Below, in pieces: positions 4,146-6,455 of a stretch of DNA of 6,455 bases. Below the pieces are notes generated by a model. It was not told the origin of the DNA, ran no database searches, and worked only from the letters and a program-made list of their open reading frames with translations. The translations under genes were made by a program, and so were the position numbers. Each line of letters starts with the position of its first letter. Position 1 is the stretch's first letter. This DNA comes from CAKSHC01 sp045631845 (GTDB lineage: Bacteria > Bacillota > Clostridia > Oscillospirales > UMGS1783): the NCBI GenBank assembly GCA_045631845.1, contig JAZQVM010000084.1, forward strand, positions 1 through 6,455, written 5' to 3'.

Positions 4146-4355
4146 ATGACCGGTACTGTCAAATGGTTCAACGCGGAAAAGGGTTATGGCTTCATCGCCA
4201 ACGATGAAGGCGGCGAGGATGTCTTTGTTCATTTCTCTGCTATTCAGGTAGACGGCTTCAAGACCCTTAACGAGGGTCAGAAGGTTTCCTTCGAAACTGA
4301 GCAGGATCCCAAAAACGCAAGCAAACTGCGTGCGGTAGATGTAATTCCCCAATAA
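4146..4355 (+). CDS. Cold-shock domain protein (CspA/CspB family)
   Basis: A complete 69-residue cold-shock domain: MTGTVKWFNAEKGYGFIAND, with the RNA-binding motifs KGYGFI (RNP1, about 13-18) and VFVHFS (RNP2, about 26-31), ending in SKLRAVDVIPQ. It folds as a five-stranded beta barrel that binds single-stranded RNA and DNA and acts as an RNA chaperone at low temperature or in rapid growth. An open frame extends upstream to 4089, but that part lies in the leader hairpin and has no ribosome site; ATG 4146 follows GGAGG (4131-4135). The length is normal for the family. The gene is monocistronic, with its own promoter, long leader and terminator. Several paralogs per genome are usual, so I give no symbol. 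Confidence 0.95.
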   Translation: MTGTVKWFNAEKGYGFIANDEGGEDVFVHFSAIQVDGFKTLNEGQKVSFETEQDPKNASKLRAVDVIPQ

Positions 4356-4365
4356 TTCGAACCTT

Positions 4366-4405
4366 ACATAAAAGGACGGAGCCAAGTCGCTCCGTCCTTT
4401 TATGT
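4366..4405 (+). terminator. Terminator of the csp gene
   Basis: A perfect 17-bp stem (4366-4382 with 4389-4405) with a six-base loop, GC-rich in the middle and A/T at the base (AAAAGG...CCTTTT). It probably works in both directions. The last T of the stem is also the first base of the next promoter's -35. Confidence 0.9.
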
Positions 4406-4433
4406 TGACAATCTTCGATCTGTCTTTTATACT
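4405..4433 (+). promoter_or_regulatory. Promoter of the ArsR-type gene
   Basis: TTGACA (4405-4410) and TATACT (4428-4433) are 17 bases apart. The -35 abuts the csp terminator, so the two units are packed without spare sequence. Confidence 0.85.
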
Positions 4434-4444
4434 AAAATATAGTA
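4430..4444. promoter_or_regulatory. Possible ArsR operator
   Basis: TACTAAAATATAGTA is an inverted repeat (TACTA / TAGTA around five A/T bases) covering the end of the -10 and the expected start site near 4440. ArsR-family proteins commonly bind AT-rich dyads at this position and repress their own gene. Confidence 0.5.
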
Positions 4445-4461
4445 CATAGGAGGTCGTTATT

Positions 4462-4800
4462 ATGGATATGGAACAAAGCGCTCAAATCTTGCGCGCCCTT
4501 GGCGATAAATCGCGCATGCAAATTCTCGCCCTATTGAAAGCCGGCGAACAATGTGGCAATGACCTATTGCCCGAATTGGCCATTAGTCAATCCACCCTCT
4601 CCCATCACATGAAGATATTGACCGAGTCGGGTCTGATCACCGCCCGTAAGGCAGGTAAATGCACCTATTATTCCCTTTCCGCTGCCGCCGCCGAACTGGC
4701 AACCCAAGCCCTATCTTCGGCTCTCGGCCAAGCCCCCGCACCTATTGCGCAGGCGCCCACAAAGAAGAAACCCAAGAATCAATTCGAAACCTGGTTATAA
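4462..4800 (+). CDS. ArsR/SmtB-family transcriptional regulator
   Basis: A 112-residue winged-helix protein. LRALGDKSRMQILALLKAGE (10-29) is the typical ArsR start, ISQSTLSHHMKILTESGLI (41-59) the helix-turn-helix, and ARKAGKCTYYSL (61-72) the wing. Family members are homodimers that leave DNA when they bind metal or another signal. The ELCVCDL metal site of classic arsenic sensors is not present: the matching place reads GEQCGNDLL with a single Cys31; Cys67 in the wing is the only other cysteine, so the effector cannot be assigned. The C-terminal 40 residues are an unusual Ala/Pro/Gln/Lys-rich tail. Start: ATG 4462, seven bases after AGGAGGT. It is convergent to the manganese exporter; there is no target gene in the same operon, so it may regulate elsewhere. 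Confidence 0.88.
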   Translation: MDMEQSAQILRALGDKSRMQILALLKAGEQCGNDLLPELAISQSTLSHHMKILTESGLITARKAGKCTYYSLSAAAAELATQALSSALGQAPAPIAQAPTKKKPKNQFETWL

Positions 4801-4805
4801 AAAAC

Positions 4806-4829
4806 AAGACCCGCAAGGGTCTTATTTTT
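4806..4829. terminator. Terminator between the convergent ArsR and mntP genes
   Basis: AAGACCC (4806-4812) and GGGTCTT (4817-4823) form a stem with a GCAA tetraloop, followed by ATTTTT on the plus strand. The A-rich stretch before it gives a T-tract on the minus strand, so it can end transcripts from both sides. Confidence 0.87.
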
Positions 4830-4832
4830 ATA

Positions 4833-4868
4833 TCATATACTCAGCAGGAAGCCTTCCATCAGTTCCAT
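4833..4868 (-). CDS. Possible 11-codon ORF directly after mntP
   Basis: On the minus strand MELMEGFLLSI is followed by TGA. AAGGAG overlaps the mntP stop codon and lies eight bases before this ATG, as strong a ribosome site as any in the window. It ends just before the shared terminator. It could be a real micro-peptide, the front end of a lost gene, or chance. I do not recognise it. Confidence 0.25.
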   Translation of the reverse strand: MELMEGFLLSI

Positions 4869-4880
4869 TCTTTTCTCTCC

Positions 4881-5450
4881 TTAAAAGCTGAAAACCCCTA
4901 AGTGCTCCAGCAAAATTTTAGTTCCGATCAATACCAGAATCACACCGCCGACCAGTTGCGCCTTGTTGGAGAACTTATCCCCAAACACCGACCCGATCTT
5001 AACCCCGATGGCCGACAGAGCAAATGTGGTAATTCCAATCAGTCCGATAGCCTCAAACATCTCTGAGGTGCTGAGCAACATCGAAAATGTAACACCGACC
5101 GCCAGCGCATCAATACTGGTGGCCACCGCCGACAAAAACATATCCCACGCCTTAATCGAACCATCGCCGCCTTCGGGCGGACCAAAGGAATCCCATATCA
5201 TCTTGCCGCCGATAAACCCAAGCAAGATAAAGGCAATCCAATGATCAAAGGCGGTAATATACTCCCGAAACGCCGCCCCCAGAAAGAAGCCGAGCATCGG
5301 CATAAGCGCCTGAAATACGCCAAACCATGCCCCGACAACAGCCATCTTCCCAAGCCTTGCCCGACTTTGACAGACCCCCTTGCAAATCGAAACGGCAAAA
5401 GCATCCGCACTTAGCCCCAAGGCAATTAAAAACAGTTCCGCAAAACCCAT
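4881..5450 (-). CDS. mntP: Manganese efflux pump MntP
   Basis: A 189-residue membrane protein with six hydrophobic segments arranged as two similar halves. The motifs LGLSADAFAVSICKG (Asp16) and ATSIDALAVGVTFS (Asp114) are the paired acidic signatures of MntP/YebN exporters, which expel Mn2+ from the cytoplasm; those aspartates are thought to bind the ion. The length is typical. The open frame extends five codons further to a GTG at 5465, but AGAGGTGA lies just before the ATG at 5450, so that start is preferred. Many mntP genes are controlled by a yybP-ykoY manganese riboswitch, but here the promoter leaves only about 18 untranslated bases, so none fits. The gene has its own promoter and shares a terminator with the ArsR gene. 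Confidence 0.93.
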   Translation of the reverse strand: MGFAELFLIALGLSADAFAVSICKGVCQSRARLGKMAVVGAWFGVFQALMPMLGFFLGAAFREYITAFDHWIAFILLGFIGGKMIWDSFGPPEGGDGSIKAWDMFLSAVATSIDALAVGVTFSMLLSTSEMFEAIGLIGITTFALSAIGVKIGSVFGDKFSNKAQLVGGVILVLIGTKILLEHLGVFSF

Positions 5451-5475
5451 GTTGTCACCTCTCACATTACAATTT

Positions 5476-5504
5476 ATTATAATCCCGCCTCACCTATTCG
5501 TCAA
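5476..5504 (-). promoter_or_regulatory. Promoter of mntP
   Basis: Minus-strand TTGACG (5499-5504) and TATAAT (5476-5481) with a 17-base spacer. The start near 5469 leaves a short leader. I see no clear MntR- or Fur-type dyad over it. Confidence 0.85.
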
Positions 5505-5526
5505 GCATAAAATACCATGACACACA

Positions 5527-5555
5527 TTGACAAATCTCGACAGTTTGTATATCAT
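5527..5555 (+). promoter_or_regulatory. Promoter of the YwaF-like gene
   Basis: TTGACA (5527-5532) and TATCAT (5550-5555) are 17 bases apart. The start near 5562 falls just before the ribosome site GGAGG (5566-5570). The -10 lies inside a dyad. Confidence 0.72.
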
Positions 5556-5560
5556 ACAAA
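5544..5560. promoter_or_regulatory. 17-bp dyad over the -10, likely operator
   Basis: TTTGTATATCATACAAA: two perfect seven-base arms with a three-base centre, covering the -10 of this promoter. The position suggests repression by a dimeric regulator. No regulator gene is adjacent, and the arms do not match the XRE or ArsR dyads in this window. Confidence 0.6.
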
Positions 5561-5577
5561 TATAAGGAGGCGTTTGT

Positions 5578-6387
5578 ATGGAAATTATAGATTTTATTGA
5601 AGGGCGCGACTGGCTGGGCCGTGATTGGGACAGTTATCTCTACGCCCCCGAATATCTCGTCTTTTTCGCCATCGCCGTACTGACCGCATTCATCCTCCCT
5701 CTCACCCTGCGCAAAAAAGAACACGCCACACTCAAAAAAGTGCTGGTGGGGCTGTGGCTGTTTTTGCTCATTTATGATGTGTCAAAATTCATATTCAGCT
5801 GGACCAGTACCCTCCTGCACGGCGATCCTATTTCTATCCCTACCGCCCTGCCCTTCCACGCCTGCTCCACCCCATGGTACGCCTTCCCTTTGGCCTTGCT
5901 CGCCAAAAAGGAGACCACCCGTCGGGCTTGGAGCGCCTATGTCTGCTCAATCAATCTGTTCGGCGGCATCATCGGTATGTTTATGGGAACAGCCATGATG
6001 CATCATTATTCCTTTGCTTCCTACTACGGCTCGCAAATGATGATCTATCATTCCGTCCTGCTCATCCTCCCCATGTTCATGCTGCTCACCGGCTATTATA
6101 AACCGCAATGGAAGGATATCTGGCTTGGCTTTGGTGTCTTTGGTCTGATCGCTACCCCCACCCTCATCTTCGATACCATATTCCAATGCGATTATATGTA
6201 TATCTACGACGGCTCTACGCTTGAGCCCTTCAAAGCTCTCGCCGCACAGATGCCCCATCGGCTGGTATGGACACTCATCGCCATTGTCGGCTACTTCCTG
6301 CTGGTCGTCATCTTCCTCGGCGCAGCCATTCTAATCCGCAAACTGATAGAAAAAAAGAAGTCGCTCAGTTGTGAAGGTGTAAGATAA
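5578..6387 (+). CDS. YwaF/TMEM164-like multi-pass membrane protein
   Basis: A 269-residue protein with about seven hydrophobic segments (near 24-43, 54-77, 90-108, 118-140, 152-172, 180-201 and 228-256). The motifs LPFHACSTPWYAFPLALL (91-108), an acidic/aromatic N-terminus, and a His in a membrane segment (MMIYHSVLLILPMF) recall the YwaF family (TIGR02206), distantly related to TMEM164; this is from memory and not certain. The function in bacteria is unknown. MMHHYSF at 140-146 and His94/His158 are possible functional residues. ATG 5578 lies seven bases after GGAGG (5566-5570). The gene has its own promoter with a dyad and is followed at once by a terminator, so it is a single-gene unit. A basic, lysine-rich C-terminus points to a cytoplasmic end. 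Confidence 0.75.
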   Translation: MEIIDFIEGRDWLGRDWDSYLYAPEYLVFFAIAVLTAFILPLTLRKKEHATLKKVLVGLWLFLLIYDVSKFIFSWTSTLLHGDPISIPTALPFHACSTPWYAFPLALLAKKETTRRAWSAYVCSINLFGGIIGMFMGTAMMHHYSFASYYGSQMMIYHSVLLILPMFMLLTGYYKPQWKDIWLGFGVFGLIATPTLIFDTIFQCDYMYIYDGSTLEPFKALAAQMPHRLVWTLIAIVGYFLLVVIFLGAAILIRKLIEKKKSLSCEGVR

Positions 6388-6416
6388 AAGTAGACACAAA
6401 AAAGTGTCTACTTTTT
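6387..6416 (+). terminator. Terminator of the YwaF-like gene
   Basis: AAAGTAGACAC (6387-6397) pairs with GTGTCTACTTT (6404-6414) around six A residues, and T residues follow. The stem starts in the stop codon. Confidence 0.9.
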
Positions 6417-6449
6417 CTTATGTGTTAAAATAAGATGGGAGGGAAACAA

Positions 6450-6455
6450 ATGAAG
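6450..6455 (+). CDS. Start of a further gene, cut by the right edge
   Basis: GGGAGGG (6437-6443) is followed six bases later by ATG AAG. Only Met-Lys is visible, so nothing can be said of the product. Confidence 0.5.

Noticed and set aside
5451..5475. A yybP-ykoY manganese riboswitch upstream of mntP
   Set aside because: The consensus promoter at 5476-5504 leaves only about 18 untranslated bases, and no aptamer-like sequence lies between the gene and 5577.
1..6455. CRISPR array, transposase, integrase or inverted-repeat insertion sequence
   Set aside because: I looked for regularly spaced repeats, transposase or recombinase motifs and paired terminal repeats and found none; the only repeats are the operator dyads and the tRNA 3' copy.

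Overview
The window looks like chromosomal DNA of an endospore-forming member of the Clostridia, possibly Oscillospiraceae/Ruminococcaceae-like; the exact taxon is inferred. The evidence is consensus sigma-A promoters, strong GGAGG ribosome sites, a Firmicutes-type rpsB start, a BofA-like gene, a YlmC/YmxH-family sporulation gene, and two sigma-E-like promoter boxes in front of those two sporulation genes.

Layout. 1-253 (minus): the start of rpsB with its leader and promoter. 268-1984: an AT-rich block with an XRE-type regulator transcribed leftward, and divergent to it a two-gene operon of zinc-ribbon proteins (a six-pass membrane protein and a soluble protein). Three near-identical 15-bp dyads lie on the shared promoter region, one exactly filling the spacer of a consensus promoter, so the regulator probably controls both sides. 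2010-2253: a copy of the tRNA-Val 3' end, a structured spacer, a terminator and tRNA-Val(GAC) on the minus strand. 2331-2801: a YlmC/YmxH-family gene facing a truncated short-chain dehydrogenase fragment that keeps its own promoter and ribosome site. 2830-3156: a hairpin-rich spacer and tRNA-Arg(ACG) with terminator and promoter. 3195-3959: divergent BofA-like and DUF4830-like genes. 3981-4405: a cold-shock protein gene with a long leader that contains a complete terminator hairpin. 4405-4829: an ArsR-type regulator. 4833-5504 (minus): mntP manganese exporter and a possible 11-codon ORF after it. 5527-6416: a YwaF/TMEM164-like membrane protein under a promoter with a dyad. The first two codons of another gene lie at the right edge.

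Most genes are single transcription units with their own promoter and terminator; the only clear operon is the zinc-ribbon pair. The best candidate for something undescribed is that pair with its XRE regulator and triple operator. The csp leader terminator, the paired sigma-E boxes and the severed dehydrogenase are the next most interesting. No transposase, integrase, CRISPR array or complete mobile element is visible.
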